Numbered from the stretch's first letter, positions 7,507 through 17,243 are shown. The stretch is DNA of 64,000 bases from Trebonia sp963767685 (GCA_963767685.1 CAVYEZ010000016.1:132400-196399), one strand, 5' to 3'. Made by a program: numbers and translations. The notes: generated by a model not told the origin, from the letters alone.

Positions 7507-9582
7507 GTGAGCAACGAAGCCCTCGAGTGGACGGCCGCCGACGAGCGGGCCGTTGACCTGGTCCGCGTGCTGGCGATGGACGCCGTGCAGAAGGCGGGCA
7601 ACGGGCACCCGGGGACCGCGATGTCCCTCGCCCCCGCCGCCTACCTGCTGTTCCAGCGGGTGCTCAGGCACGACCCGGCCGACCCGTCGTGGCCGGGCCG
7701 GGACCGTTTCGTGCTCTCCTGCGGCCACTCGTCGCTCACGCTCTACATCCAGCTCTACCTGTCCGGCTACGCGCTCTCGCTCGACGACCTGAAGGCGTTC
7801 CGCACCTGGGGTTCGATCACCCCCGGCCACCCCGAGCGCGGGCTCACCCCCGGCGTCGAGACCACCACCGGCCCGCTCGGCCAGGGGCTCGGCAACGCCG
7901 TCGGCATGGCGATGGCCACGCGCCGGCAGCGCGGCCTGCTCGACCCCGACGCCGCGCCCGGCGAGTCGCCGCTCGACCACTTCGTCTACGCGATCGCGTC
8001 CGACGGCGACATCGAGGAGGGCATCACCCACGAGGCCTCCGCGATCGCCGGGGTGCAGGAGCTGGGCAACCTCATCGTCTTCTACGACGACAACCACATC
8101 TCGATCGAAGACAACACGATCATCGCCAAGGACGAGGACACCGGCGCGAGGTACGAGGCCTACGGCTGGCACGTGCAGCACGTCTCCTGGGTGACCGACC
8201 ACGGTTACGAGGAGAACGTCCAGGCCCTGTACGACGCCATCCTCGCGGCCAAGGCAGTCACTGACAAGCCGTCGCTCATCGTGCTGCGCACCATTATCGG
8301 CTGGCCCGCGCCGACCAAGCAGAACACCGGGGCCGCGCACGGCTCCGCGCTCGGCGACGCCGAGGTCGCGGCGACCAAGGAGATCCTCGGCTTCGACCCG
8401 GCGGTGAACTTCCCCGTCGAGGAGGAGGCGCTGAACCGCGCCCGCGGGGTCGCCGCGCGGGGCAAGGTCCTGCACGCGGAATGGGACTCGCAGTTCGCGG
8501 CCTGGGAGAAGGAGAATCCCGAACGAGGTGCGCTCTTCGCCCGGCTGTCGTCCCGCTCTCTCCCCGAGGGCTGGGAGGCCGCGCTGCCGGTGTTCCCCGC
8601 CGACCCCAAGGGGACCGGCACGCGGCGCACCTCCGGCAAGATCCTGACCGCGCTCGCCGACGTGCTCCCCGAGCTGTGGGGCGGGTCCGCCGACCTCGCC
8701 GAGTCGAACAACACGACCATGGAAGGCCAGCCGTCGTTCCTCCCCGCGAACCGCCAGTCCGAGATGTGGCCGGGCAACCCCTACGGGCGCACGCTGCACT
8801 TCGGCATCCGCGAGCACGGCATGGGCGCCATTCTCAACGGCATCACCCTCTCCGGCCTGACCCGGCCTTACGGTGGCACGTTCCTCCAGTTCAGCGACTA
8901 CATGCGGGGCTCGGTGCGGCTCGCGGCGCTGATGGAGATCCCGGTGACGTTCGTCTGGACGCACGACTCGATCGGCCTCGGCGAGGACGGCCCGACGCAC
9001 CAGCCGGTCGAGCACCTGTGGTCGCTGCGGAACATCCCGCACCTGGCCGTCGTCCGCCCCGCCGACGCGAATGAAACCGTATTCGCGTGGAAGGCGATCC
9101 TGGAGAACAACGAGCGTCCCTCCGGGCTCGTCCTGTCCCGGCAGAACGTGCCAACGTTCGACCGCGCGATCTTCGCACCGGCCGAGCTGACCGCGCGCGG
9201 CGCCTACGTGATGGCCGACGGCACCGACGTCATCCTGATCGGGACCGGGTCCGAGGTCCAGATCGCCGTGGCGGCGCGTGAACTGCTCGCCGCCGAGGGG
9301 ATCTCGGCGCGGGTTGTCTCGATGCCCTGCGTGGAATGGTTCAAGGAGCAGGACGCTTCGTACCAGGAGGAGGTGCTCCCGGCGGCCATCCGGGCAAGGG
9401 TTTCGGTCGAGGCGGGCATCACTCCGCCGTGGAAGATCTTCGTCGGTGACGCCGGCGAGTCGGTCGGCGTCGACCATTACGGCGCGTCCGCGGCGGAGGC
9501 CGTGCTCTACAAGGAGTTCGGCATCACGGCGGAGGCCGTCGCGGCCGCCGCGAAGGCGTCCATCGCCAACGCGCGCGGCTGA
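7507..9582 (+). CDS. tkt: Transketolase
   Basis: Transfers two-carbon units between sugar phosphates in the non-oxidative pentose-phosphate pathway, using thiamine diphosphate. The roughly 690-residue protein has the N-terminal GNGHPGTAMSLAP segment, the cofactor loop SDGDIEEGITHEA, the pyrimidine-domain motif HFGIREHGMGAI and THDSIGLGEDGPTHQP. GTG 7507 (VSNEALEWTAADERA) matches actinobacterial starts; in-frame alternatives lie at 7396 and 7468. It is the first gene of a tkt-tal-zwf-opcA-pgl operon and probably responds to the upstream GntR-type operators. Confidence 0.95.
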   Translation: MSNEALEWTAADERAVDLVRVLAMDAVQKAGNGHPGTAMSLAPAAYLLFQRVLRHDPADPSWPGRDRFVLSCGHSSLTLYIQLYLSGYALSLDDLKAFRTWGSITPGHPERGLTPGVETTTGPLGQGLGNAVGMAMATRRQRGLLDPDAAPGESPLDHFVYAIASDGDIEEGITHEASAIAGVQELGNLIVFYDDNHISIEDNTIIAKDEDTGARYEAYGWHVQHVSWVTDHGYEENVQALYDAILAAKAVTDKPSLIVLRTIIGWPAPTKQNTGAAHGSALGDAEVAATKEILGFDPAVNFPVEEEALNRARGVAARGKVLHAEWDSQFAAWEKENPERGALFARLSSRSLPEGWEAALPVFPADPKGTGTRRTSGKILTALADVLPELWGGSADLAESNNTTMEGQPSFLPANRQSEMWPGNPYGRTLHFGIREHGMGAILNGITLSGLTRPYGGTFLQFSDYMRGSVRLAALMEIPVTFVWTHDSIGLGEDGPTHQPVEHLWSLRNIPHLAVVRPADANETVFAWKAILENNERPSGLVLSRQNVPTFDRAIFAPAELTARGAYVMADGTDVILIGTGSEVQIAVAARELLAAEGISARVVSMPCVEWFKEQDASYQEEVLPAAIRARVSVEAGITPPWKIFVGDAGESVGVDHYGASAAEAVLYKEFGITAEAVAAAAKASIANARG

Positions 9583-9649
9583 GCGGGATCCGGCGCGGCG
9601 CAACTACGGCGGAAGACAAAAGCGAAAAGACGGAAGGAACGCGGTCACC

Positions 9650-10756
9650 ATGACTGACGTACTCGGGGAGCTCACCCAGGCCGGCGTGTCGGTCTGGCTG
9701 GATGACATCAGCCGGGAGCGCCTGCGCACCGGCAACCTGGAGACCCTGATCAGGGACTTCCACGTGCGGGGGGTCACGTCCAACCCGACGATCTTCGCCA
9801 ACGCGCTCGCCAAGGGCGACGCGTACGACGAGCAGATCAAGGACCTGGCGATCCGCAAGGTCTCCGTCGAGGAGGCCGCCCGGATGATCACCACCTACGA
9901 CATCCGCTGGGCCGCCGACGTGCTGCGCCCGGCCTACGACAGCTCCGCGGGCGTCGACGGGCGGGTGTCGATCGAGGTGGCTCCCGGGCTCGCCCGGGAG
10001 ACGGCGCCGACGATCGCCGAGGCCAAGCAGCTGTGGTGGCTCGTCGACCGGCCCAACATGTACATCAAGATCCCGGCGACCGCCGAGGGCATCCCCGCGA
10101 TCACCGCGACGCTCGCCGAGGGGATCTCCGTCAACGTGACGCTGATCTTCTCCCTGACGCGGTACAGCGAGGTCATCGACGCCTACATGGCCGGGCTCGA
10201 GCAGGCCGCCGCGAACGGGCACGACATCGCCACGATCGCGTCGGTGGCGTCGTTCTTCGTGTCCCGGGTGGACACCGAGGTCGACAAGCGCCTGACGAAG
10301 ATCGGGACGCCGGAGGCCCTGGCGCTCAAGGGCAAGGCCGCGGTCGCCAACGCCCGGCTCGCGTACGAGCTGTACGAGCAGAAGCTGGACACCGACCGGT
10401 GGCGCGCGCTCGCGGCCAAGGGCGCGAAGGTCCAGCGCCCGCTGTGGGCGTCGACCTCCACCAAGGACCCCGCCTACCCGGACACGATGTACGTCGTCGA
10501 CCTGGTCGCCGCCGACACGGTGAACACGATGCCCGAGGCGACGCTGCACGCGACCGCCGACCACGGGGTCTTGCGCGGCGACACGATCCGTGGCACCTAT
10601 GAAGAGTCACGGGCGCTGTTCGCGTCACTCGAAGCGCTCGGCATCAGCTACGACGACGTGGTCCAGGTCCTCGAGGACGAGGGCGTCTCGAAGTTCGCAG
10701 TGTCGTGGAACGAGATGCTCGCCACGATCAAGAACGAGCTCAGCCTCAACTCATAG
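9650..10756 (+). CDS. tal: Transaldolase
   Basis: Moves a dihydroxyacetone unit between sugar phosphates in the pentose-phosphate pathway. The 368-residue protein contains GVTSNPTIF (about 41-49) and the Schiff-base lysine in MYIKIPAT (Lys140), followed by NVTLIFS. ATG 9650 follows GGAAGGAAC. It lies 67 bases after tkt and 28 before zwf, within the operon. Confidence 0.95.
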   Translation: MTDVLGELTQAGVSVWLDDISRERLRTGNLETLIRDFHVRGVTSNPTIFANALAKGDAYDEQIKDLAIRKVSVEEAARMITTYDIRWAADVLRPAYDSSAGVDGRVSIEVAPGLARETAPTIAEAKQLWWLVDRPNMYIKIPATAEGIPAITATLAEGISVNVTLIFSLTRYSEVIDAYMAGLEQAAANGHDIATIASVASFFVSRVDTEVDKRLTKIGTPEALALKGKAAVANARLAYELYEQKLDTDRWRALAAKGAKVQRPLWASTSTKDPAYPDTMYVVDLVAADTVNTMPEATLHATADHGVLRGDTIRGTYEESRALFASLEALGISYDDVVQVLEDEGVSKFAVSWNEMLATIKNELSLNS

Positions 10757-10784
10757 CGGCTTGGAACTACAGGAGGTTCCGATC

Positions 10785-12392
10785 ATGGACATGCCGAACG
10801 CCGGCACTCGGGGTCCGGCGCCGGCTAACCCCGGGGTGATCGCGGCGGGCACTGACCCGGTCAACCCGCTGCGCGACCCGCGGGACCGCCGGATCCCGCG
10901 GGTCGCCTGCCCGTGCGTCCTGGTGATGTTCGGTGTTACCGGGGACCTGGCTCGCAAGAAGCTGATGCCGGCGCTGTACGACCTGGCCAACCGCGGCCTG
11001 CTGCCGCCCGGCTTCTCCCTCGTCGGCTTCGCCCGCCGGGACTGGGAGCACGAGGACTTCGCCCAGATCACCTACGAGTCGGTCAAGGAGTACGCGCGGA
11101 CGCCGTTCCGTGAGACCGTCTGGCAGCAGCTGCAGGAAGGCGTCCGGTTCGTGCCGGGCGAGTTCACCGACGACGCGGCGTTCGACCAGCTCGCCGACTG
11201 CGTTCGGCAGCTCGACGTAGAGCGCGGCACCGGCGGCAACTACGCGTTTTACCTGTCGATCCCGCCGAAGTTCTTCTCCACCGTGGTGGAGCAGCTCAAG
11301 CGGTCCGGGCTCTCCGACCCGGGCCCGGCGGACGCGTCCGGCCACCAGCCGTGGCGGCGGGTGGTGATCGAGAAGCCGTTCGGGCGGGACCTGGCCACCG
11401 CCAGGGAGCTGAACAACATCGTCGACGCGGTGTTTCCTGCCGAGTCGGTGTTCCGCATCGACCACTACCTGGGCAAGGAGACCGTCCAGAACATCCTGGC
11501 GCTCCGCTTCGCCAACACCCTGTACGAGCCGATCTGGAACCGCTCCTACGTGGACCACGTGCAGATCACGATGTCGGAAGACATCGGGATCGGCGGGCGG
11601 GCCGGGTACTACGACGGGATCGGCGCCGCCCGCGACGTCATCCAGAACCACCTGCTGCAACTCCTCGCGCTGACCGCGATGGAGGAGCCGGTTTCGTTCG
11701 ACGCCGACTCGCTCCGCCAGGAGAAGGAGAAGGTCCTCTCCGCCGTCCGGCTGCCCGCCGACCTCGCCTTCGGCACCGCGCGCGGCCAGTACGCGGCCGG
11801 CTGGCAGGGCGGCCGCCAGGTGATCGGCTTCCTGGAGGAGGAGGGCATCCCCGCCGACTCGCGGACCGAGACCTACGCCGCGGTCCGGTTGTCGGTAGAC
11901 ACCAGGCGGTGGGGAGGTGTTCCGTTCTACCTGCGCACCGGCAAGCGGCTCACCCGGCGGATGACGGAGATCGCGCTGATCTTCCAGCGCGCGCCGCACC
12001 TGCCGTTCGCCGCCACCGACACCAAGGAACTCGGCAAGAACGCCCTCGTGATCCGCGTCCAGCCGGACGAGGGCGTCACCGTGCGGTTCGGCTCCAAGGT
12101 GCCGGGGTCCGCGATGGAGGTCCGCGACGTGAACATGGACTTCGCCTACGGCGAGTCCTTCACCGAGTCCTCACCCGAGGCCTACGAGCGGCTGATCCTC
12201 GACGTGCTGATCGGCGACCCGCCGCTGTTCCCCCGGCAGGAGGAGGTCGAGCTCTCCTGGCGCATCCTCGACCCGATCGAGCAGTTCTGGGCCGAGAACA
12301 CCAAGCCGGACCAGTACGCGTCCGGTGGGGCGGGGCCGGCCTCCGCCGACGCGATGATGGCACGCGACGGCCGCTCCTGGCGCCGGTTGTAG
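10785..12392 (+). CDS. zwf: Glucose-6-phosphate 1-dehydrogenase
   Basis: Oxidises glucose-6-phosphate to 6-phosphogluconolactone with NAD(P)+, the entry step of the oxidative pentose-phosphate pathway. The 535-residue product has the dinucleotide motif GVTGDLARKK (about 50-59), EKPFGRDL, and the active-site signature RIDHYLGKE. ATG 10785 has AGGAGG about eight bases upstream. The N-terminal extension of about 40 residues is typical of actinobacterial zwf in opcA-containing operons. Confidence 0.95.
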   Translation: MDMPNAGTRGPAPANPGVIAAGTDPVNPLRDPRDRRIPRVACPCVLVMFGVTGDLARKKLMPALYDLANRGLLPPGFSLVGFARRDWEHEDFAQITYESVKEYARTPFRETVWQQLQEGVRFVPGEFTDDAAFDQLADCVRQLDVERGTGGNYAFYLSIPPKFFSTVVEQLKRSGLSDPGPADASGHQPWRRVVIEKPFGRDLATARELNNIVDAVFPAESVFRIDHYLGKETVQNILALRFANTLYEPIWNRSYVDHVQITMSEDIGIGGRAGYYDGIGAARDVIQNHLLQLLALTAMEEPVSFDADSLRQEKEKVLSAVRLPADLAFGTARGQYAAGWQGGRQVIGFLEEEGIPADSRTETYAAVRLSVDTRRWGGVPFYLRTGKRLTRRMTEIALIFQRAPHLPFAATDTKELGKNALVIRVQPDEGVTVRFGSKVPGSAMEVRDVNMDFAYGESFTESSPEAYERLILDVLIGDPPLFPRQEEVELSWRILDPIEQFWAENTKPDQYASGGAGPASADAMMARDGRSWRRL

Positions 12393-12423
12393 GTTCCTCT
12401 CTCAGGGAAGAGAACACACTCCA

Positions 12424-13422
12424 ATGACGATCGACCTGACCGACACCACCACCGGCGCCATCGACCAGGCGCTGACCGAGGCGCGGCGGCGGCTCGGCGG
12501 CATGACGCTCGGCATGGTGCTCACGCTCATCATCGTGACCGACGAGGCCGCGCAGTACGACGCCATCCGGGCCGCCAACCAGGCGGCCAGGGAGCACCCG
12601 TGCCGCGTGCTCGCGGTCATCACCAGGAAGCCCAAGTCGGACTCGCGGCTCGACGCCGAGATCCGGGTCGGCGAGTCCTCGCCCGGCGAGACGATCGTGC
12701 TGCGCATGTACGGCCCGCTCGGCCAGCACGCCGACTCGGTCGTGGCGCCGCTGCTCGTCCCGGACGTCCCCGTGGTGACCTGGTGGCCGGACGAGGCCCC
12801 GGAGATCCCGGCCAAGCACCCGCTCGGCGCGCTCGCGCAGCGGCGGGTCACCGACTCGGCGGCGGCCGAGTCACCTCACGAGGTCCTGGCCGACCTGGCC
12901 GAGGCCTACCAGCCCGGCGACACCGACTTCGGCTGGACCCGGGCCACCCCCTGGCGCTCGCTGCTCGCCGCGACGCTCGACCAGCCGCACCCGCCCGTCA
13001 CCGCGGCCGAGATCGCGGCCGAGGAGGGCAACCCGACCGCCGACCTGATCGCCGCCTGGCTGTCGCTGCGGCTGTCCGTCCCGGTCTCAAGGACCGTCTC
13101 GGGCGGCCCAGGGATCACCGGGGCCGCGTTCACCACGACGGAAGGCGACATCAAGATCACCCGCACCGACGGCCGCACCGCCACGCTGGCATGGCCGGGA
13201 CGGACCGACCGCAGGGTCGCCTTGCACCGTCGGGACACCGCCGAGCTGCTCGCCGAGGAGCTGCGCCGCCTCGACCCCGACGAGGTCTACGCGGAGACGC
13301 TTGAGCACATCGACATGTCGAAACCCGCCGAGCTGCCCGCGGCGGACGAGCTCGCCTTTCAGGCCCCCGCGCCGGGCGAGCCCGCCCCAGGCGAGCCGGC
13401 CGGAGAATACGACGGCGAGTGA
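12424..13422 (+). CDS. opcA: Glucose-6-phosphate dehydrogenase assembly protein OpcA
   Basis: OpcA is needed for assembly or redox activation of glucose-6-phosphate dehydrogenase in cyanobacteria and actinobacteria. The 332-residue protein begins MTIDLTDTTTGAID and has the conserved PVVTWWPDEAP segment and a strand-rich C-terminal half with WPGRTDRRVALHRR. A short Pro/Gly-rich tail (APAPGEPAPGEPAGE) is probably disordered. It sits 31 bases after zwf and 15 before pgl. Confidence 0.93.
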   Translation: MTIDLTDTTTGAIDQALTEARRRLGGMTLGMVLTLIIVTDEAAQYDAIRAANQAAREHPCRVLAVITRKPKSDSRLDAEIRVGESSPGETIVLRMYGPLGQHADSVVAPLLVPDVPVVTWWPDEAPEIPAKHPLGALAQRRVTDSAAAESPHEVLADLAEAYQPGDTDFGWTRATPWRSLLAATLDQPHPPVTAAEIAAEEGNPTADLIAAWLSLRLSVPVSRTVSGGPGITGAAFTTTEGDIKITRTDGRTATLAWPGRTDRRVALHRRDTAELLAEELRRLDPDEVYAETLEHIDMSKPAELPAADELAFQAPAPGEPAPGEPAGEYDGE

Positions 13423-13437
13423 GACGAGAGGACACCC

Positions 13438-14715
13438 GTGAGCACTCCTGAGGTTTTCGTTCACACGAGCGGCGACCTGCTCGCCAGCGCCGCCGCGGCC
13501 CGGACCGTGACGCGGCTCGCCGACGCGATCGCCGCGGAAGGGCACGCTCACCTCGTGGTGACGGGCGGCGGCATCGGCACGAAGGTGCTCGCCGCGATCG
13601 CCGCCGCCCCCGCCAGGGACGCGGTGGACTGGCAGCTCGTGGACTTCTGGTGGGGCGACGAGCGGTTCGAGGCGACCGGCGACCCCGAGCGCAACGAGAC
13701 CGGCGCCCGCGCGGCGTTGCTCGACGTGATCGGCGCGGACCAGGCCCGGGTGCACGCGGTCCCCGGGCCGGACGGCCCGGACGGCGACGACCCGGACGCG
13801 GCCGCCGCGCGGTACGCGGCCGAGCTCGCAGCAGCGGCCACCGGCGGCGCGGCCGTCCCGGCCTTCGACGTGCTGATGCTCGGCATCGGCCCCGAGGGCC
13901 ACGTGGCGTCGATCTTCCCCGAGGCGCCGGCCGCGTACGCCACGGGTTCCGTCGTGGCCGTCCGCAACTCCCCGAAGCCGCCGCCTACCCGGATCTCCTT
14001 CACCTTCGACGCCATCCAGGCCGCCCGTGAGGTGTGGATCCTGGCTTCGGGCGGGGAGAAGGCCGACGCGGTCGCCGAGGCGCTGTCGGGCGTCAGCCGG
14101 GACAAGCTTCCGGCCGCGGGCGCGCGCGGCCGGGACCGCACCCTGTTCCTGCTCGACCAGGCGGCGGCCGCGAAACTCTTATCTCCGGCGGATCGAGGCC
14201 ATGATCGAGGCCAGCGCGAACACGGCGATCAGCAGGAACACCACCCCGGGCCCGACGCTGCCGTGCACCACCAGGAGCGTCCAGACGGCGATCGGGATAA
14301 GGATCGCGACCGGGCTCCGGCGCGGCGGCCGGCCTGCGAGCGGCCGCGACTCGTCGGCGGGCTCCGGCTGCGGCCGCAGCGGGTGCGACGCCAGCGCCGT
14401 GGCCTCCGGCTGCTGCCGGTCAGGGATGTCAGTGCCGAGCACCGGCTGAGTCGGCAGGTCCGCGGTGAGCGCGCGCAGGTCGCCCCACGTCCTGCCCGCG
14501 TAGGCGGCCGCCATCCGCTCGTCGAATTCGTCCAGGGTCAGGCGGCCGGCCGTGTACGCCTCCCGGAGCGTAGTGACCACGGCCTCCCGGTCAACGTCCG
14601 AGGCGCGAATGAGGTCATCGGTGGCCATGGTCAGTTCTTCCCCTCGGGAGGCAGGCCTTTCCCATGGTACAGGGTCGTTGTTAATAAAATCTGGCCATGC
14701 CCCCGCCCCTCGTGA
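13438..14715 (+). CDS. pgl: 6-phosphogluconolactonase, reading frame runs on past its normal end
   Basis: Hydrolyses 6-phosphogluconolactone, the step after zwf. Residues 1 to about 250 form a normal Pgl: VVTGGGIGTKVL, WWGDERF (about 71-77), NETGARA, and LMLGIGPEGHVASIFP. A typical protein would end near LLDQAAAAKL at about 14,178. Here there is no stop: the frame continues for about 178 codons through the antisense of the DUF1707 gene to TGA 14713-14715, overlapping the start of the next gene. The tail is Arg/Pro/Gly-rich and looks non-coding. Either the stop was lost or an indel lies at the end. Confidence 0.85.
   Translation: MSTPEVFVHTSGDLLASAAAARTVTRLADAIAAEGHAHLVVTGGGIGTKVLAAIAAAPARDAVDWQLVDFWWGDERFEATGDPERNETGARAALLDVIGADQARVHAVPGPDGPDGDDPDAAAARYAAELAAAATGGAAVPAFDVLMLGIGPEGHVASIFPEAPAAYATGSVVAVRNSPKPPPTRISFTFDAIQAAREVWILASGGEKADAVAEALSGVSRDKLPAAGARGRDRTLFLLDQAAAAKLLSPADRGHDRGQREHGDQQEHHPGPDAAVHHQERPDGDRDKDRDRAPARRPACERPRLVGGLRLRPQRVRRQRRGLRLLPVRDVSAEHRLSRQVRGERAQVAPRPARVGGRHPLVEFVQGQAAGRVRLPERSDHGLPVNVRGANEVIGGHGQFFPSGGRPFPWYRVVVNKIWPCPRPS
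14179..14628 (-). CDS. DUF1707 (SHOCT-like) membrane protein
   Basis: A 149-residue protein. The N-terminal DUF1707 domain (about 6-60) has the typical RASDVDREAVVTTLREAYTA, GRLTLDEFDERMAAAY and DLRALTADLP signatures. A Pro-rich linker (about 65-105) leads to a C-terminal hydrophobic segment that could span the membrane twice (about 107-143). The domain is common in actinobacterial membrane or regulatory proteins of unknown function. The gene is convergent to pgl, and the entire coding region is overlapped by the pgl run-on frame. Confidence 0.8.
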   Translation of the reverse strand: MATDDLIRASDVDREAVVTTLREAYTAGRLTLDEFDERMAAAYAGRTWGDLRALTADLPTQPVLGTDIPDRQQPEATALASHPLRPQPEPADESRPLAGRPPRRSPVAILIPIAVWTLLVVHGSVGPGVVFLLIAVFALASIMASIRRR

Positions 14716-16355
14716 CAGGGAGTCACTTCATCGTCTGCGGCGACAATCCGCTCGCCTACCGCATCGCCAGGGAACTCACGAGGCGCTACGGCGAGGCCGT
14801 CGTCGTGATTCTCGCGGACAAGCTCAAGAACCACGGGCCGCAGATCGCCGCGCTGCCCGGTGTCACCGTCCACGAGCACGCCGGGCTGACCAGCGAGGCC
14901 TTCGCCGACGCGGACGTGGCCTCCGCGCGGGCGCTGGCCCTGGTGGGCCCCGACGACCTGGAAAACTTCCACGCGGGCCTGCGCGCCCAGGAGCTGAGCC
15001 CCGACCTGCGGCTCGTCGTCGCCGCCTATAACAGGCGGCTCGGCGATCACATCACCGGCTTCTTCAGCGACTGCACGGTGCTGTCCCGCAGCCAGCTCGC
15101 CGCGCCCGCGCTCGTGGCGGCCGCGCTGGGCGATGTCGCCCCGAGCCACGTCCGGCTGTCGGGGCGCACCCTGTACGTCACCAGGCGCGACGCCAGGCCC
15201 GCCGGGCAGGTGCTCTGCGGGCTCTCGGTTCCCGGCGATCCAGGGGGCACCACTCAGCTCATCCCGCCAGAAGAGCTGAACGGCGACGGCCTGGTGCTCG
15301 CCGTGGCCGACGGCACCCCGCGCGACCCGCTGGCGCGGCAGCGCCAGCGGATGCGTGGGACGCTGCGGATGACCAGGCGGCTGCTCTGGAACAAGTACGG
15401 TGTCATCTTCATGGTCCTGTTCGCGCTCGCGATCGTCGGCTTCGCCCTGCTCGCCGCCGCGGGGTACGCGCCAGGCAACGTGATCTACCTAGGGATCATG
15501 GACATGACGGGGTCCGCACTCACGAACACGACGGACGCCGAGGCCGAGAAGGTCGCCCAGGTGCTGCTTACCGCCGACGGGATGGCGCTGCTGCCGCTGG
15601 CGACCGCGCTCATCGTCAGCGCCCGGCTGACCGGGCGGATCCGCGGCGAGCCGCGGCCGCGCGGCGGGCACGTGATCGTGGTCGGCGGCGGCGACGTCGG
15701 TACCCGGGTCACGGGCGGGCTGCACGACCTGGGGTTCGACGTGGTCCTCATCGACCACAACCCGGCGGCCCGCGGCGTCGCGTTCGCCCGCGGCCTGGGG
15801 CTGCCCGTGGTGCTCGGCGACGCGCCGGACGGCCGGGTCCTTGGCCGGGCCGGCGTCGACAGCGCCATCGCGCTGATCTCCGCCACGAGCAACGACATCG
15901 TCAACCTGGAGACGGCGATGCAGGCCAGGGCGATGCGGGGAGATGACCTGCGCATCGTCCTCCGCCTGTTCGACGACGACCTCGCCTACCGGGTGAGCAA
16001 GACCCTCCGCAACGTGGTCTCCCGGTCGGTCTCCTACCTGGCCGCGCCGGCGTTCGCGGTGGCCATGCTCGAGCACAAGGTGCTGCGCACCATCGCGGTC
16101 GGCAGGCACGTGCTCGTCATCGCGGACGTCAAAGTGGAAGCGGGCTCGGACATCGCCGGCCGGCCGCTCGCCGACCTCGAGCGGGACCGGCTCTCCCGCG
16201 TTCTGGCCCTCGCCGAGCGCGGCACGCCGCGGTTCGACTGGTCCCCCCGGCGGGACCGCCGCCTGGTCGCCGGCGACCGGCTGATCGTGCTCGCCACCCA
16301 GGCGGGCCTGTCGACGTTCCTCGCCGGAAACCGTCCCCAGGTCGCGGCGCCGTGA
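14697..16355 (+). CDS. Potassium channel-like protein with two RCK/TrkA-N domains
   Basis: A 552-residue protein with a first NAD-binding fold near the N-terminus (HFIVCGDNPLAYRIAREL), two hydrophobic segments around 235-310 (VIFMVLFALAIVGFALLAAA is one), a second Rossmann domain starting HVIVVGGGDVGTRVTGG (about 325) and a TrkA-C-like domain at the end (RDRRLVAGDRLIVLA). The order resembles CASTOR/POLLUX-type channels and related RCK proteins. The pore helix lacks an obvious TVGYG filter, so ion selectivity is uncertain. The start overlaps the end of the pgl run-on frame. Confidence 0.7.
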   Translation: MPPPLVTGSHFIVCGDNPLAYRIARELTRRYGEAVVVILADKLKNHGPQIAALPGVTVHEHAGLTSEAFADADVASARALALVGPDDLENFHAGLRAQELSPDLRLVVAAYNRRLGDHITGFFSDCTVLSRSQLAAPALVAAALGDVAPSHVRLSGRTLYVTRRDARPAGQVLCGLSVPGDPGGTTQLIPPEELNGDGLVLAVADGTPRDPLARQRQRMRGTLRMTRRLLWNKYGVIFMVLFALAIVGFALLAAAGYAPGNVIYLGIMDMTGSALTNTTDAEAEKVAQVLLTADGMALLPLATALIVSARLTGRIRGEPRPRGGHVIVVGGGDVGTRVTGGLHDLGFDVVLIDHNPAARGVAFARGLGLPVVLGDAPDGRVLGRAGVDSAIALISATSNDIVNLETAMQARAMRGDDLRIVLRLFDDDLAYRVSKTLRNVVSRSVSYLAAPAFAVAMLEHKVLRTIAVGRHVLVIADVKVEAGSDIAGRPLADLERDRLSRVLALAERGTPRFDWSPRRDRRLVAGDRLIVLATQAGLSTFLAGNRPQVAAP

Positions 16356-16601
16356 CTATCGGCGTATTTATTTCGATAAATAGCAAGTAGCCAGACGACG
16401 AGGGATCTTGGCCTATATACGAAGAATGTTTTGTTACCAGGACACAAGATCGCACGCGCCCCTTTGTGCCCTTCCACCTCAATTTTTTCATACGTGCCGG
16501 CCTATCGCGGCTCAGTTACCGCAGAGTTACGCTATGAGCGGAATCTATTCCATGCCTGGCAACAATTCGCCAGGGAGCTGGTCAAGCTCGGAGGCAACCA
16601 T
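16356..16601 (+). promoter_or_regulatory. AT-richer leader of the acetate transporter gene
   Basis: About 246 bases of clearly lower GC than the surroundings. TATTTAT (16365-16371), a TTCG loop and ATAAATA (16376-16382) form a perfect small hairpin just after the channel gene. Further along are a TATATA stretch and a poly-T run near 16,484-16,489. It probably contains the end signal of the channel gene and the promoter of the acetate transporter; exact boxes are not assigned. Confidence 0.4.
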
Positions 16602-17216
16602 ATGAGCGTCAGCGAAGACCGCGAATCAGTAGCACCCGCAGTTCAGCCAGCGGCCGCGGCCGCACCCGTCGCCGACCCTGGCCCACTGGGCCTGGCGGCG
16701 TTCGCCACTACCACTTTCCTGCTGTCCATCGTCAACGCACGCTGGACGGTCGGAAACTCGGCCGGCACGGCCTTCCTCGGCTACGCGCTCGCCTACGGCG
16801 GCGGCGCCCAGTTGCTCGCCGGCATGTGGGAGTTCCGTAACAGGAACGTGTTCGGCGCGCTCGGGTTCTCCAGCTGGGGCGCTTTCTGGATCGGCCTCTT
16901 CATCTGGATCAAGAACGCGCCGGCCGCGACCGGCCACGACCTCGGCTGGATCCTCGTCGCGTGGGCTATTTTCAACTTCTACATGCTGGTTTTCAGCTCC
17001 CAGGTGAATCTGGCGGTGTTCGGCGTGTTCCTCACCCTGGAGCTCACGCTGATCTTCCTGGCCATCGGGAACTTCACCAGCAGCCCCGGCTGGACCCAGT
17101 TCGGCGGCTACATCGGCCTCCTCACCGCCCTCGTCGCCTGGTACACCTCCGCGGCTGGCCTGGCCGGCGGCTTGAACGGGAGGCTCAGGCTCCCCGTCGG
17201 CAAGCCGCTGATCTAG
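16602..17216 (+). CDS. Acetate/succinate uptake transporter (AceTr, YaaH/GPR1 family)
   Basis: A 204-residue inner-membrane protein with six predicted transmembrane helices. It has the family signature close to N-P-[AV]-P-[LF]-G-L-x-[GSA]-F as DPGPLGLAAFATTTF, plus GGGAQLLAGMWEF and FSSWGAFWI. Family members take up acetate or succinate with protons, or form ammonium/acetate channels. The start MSVSEDRE at 16602 has GGAGG eight bases upstream; the open frame extends further but is not supported. It is followed by a strong hairpin and appears monocistronic. Confidence 0.85.
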   Translation: MSVSEDRESVAPAVQPAAAAAPVADPGPLGLAAFATTTFLLSIVNARWTVGNSAGTAFLGYALAYGGGAQLLAGMWEFRNRNVFGALGFSSWGAFWIGLFIWIKNAPAATGHDLGWILVAWAIFNFYMLVFSSQVNLAVFGVFLTLELTLIFLAIGNFTSSPGWTQFGGYIGLLTALVAWYTSAAGLAGGLNGRLRLPVGKPLI

Positions 17217-17243
17217 CCCGGTCCCTGCCAACCCCGCAGCTCA

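Noticed and set aside
7285..9603. A 772-codon minus-strand open frame opposite transketolase
   Set aside because: GC-rich antisense shadow of tkt; composition is Arg/Gly/Val-rich without any recognisable domain, while the plus strand is a full transketolase.
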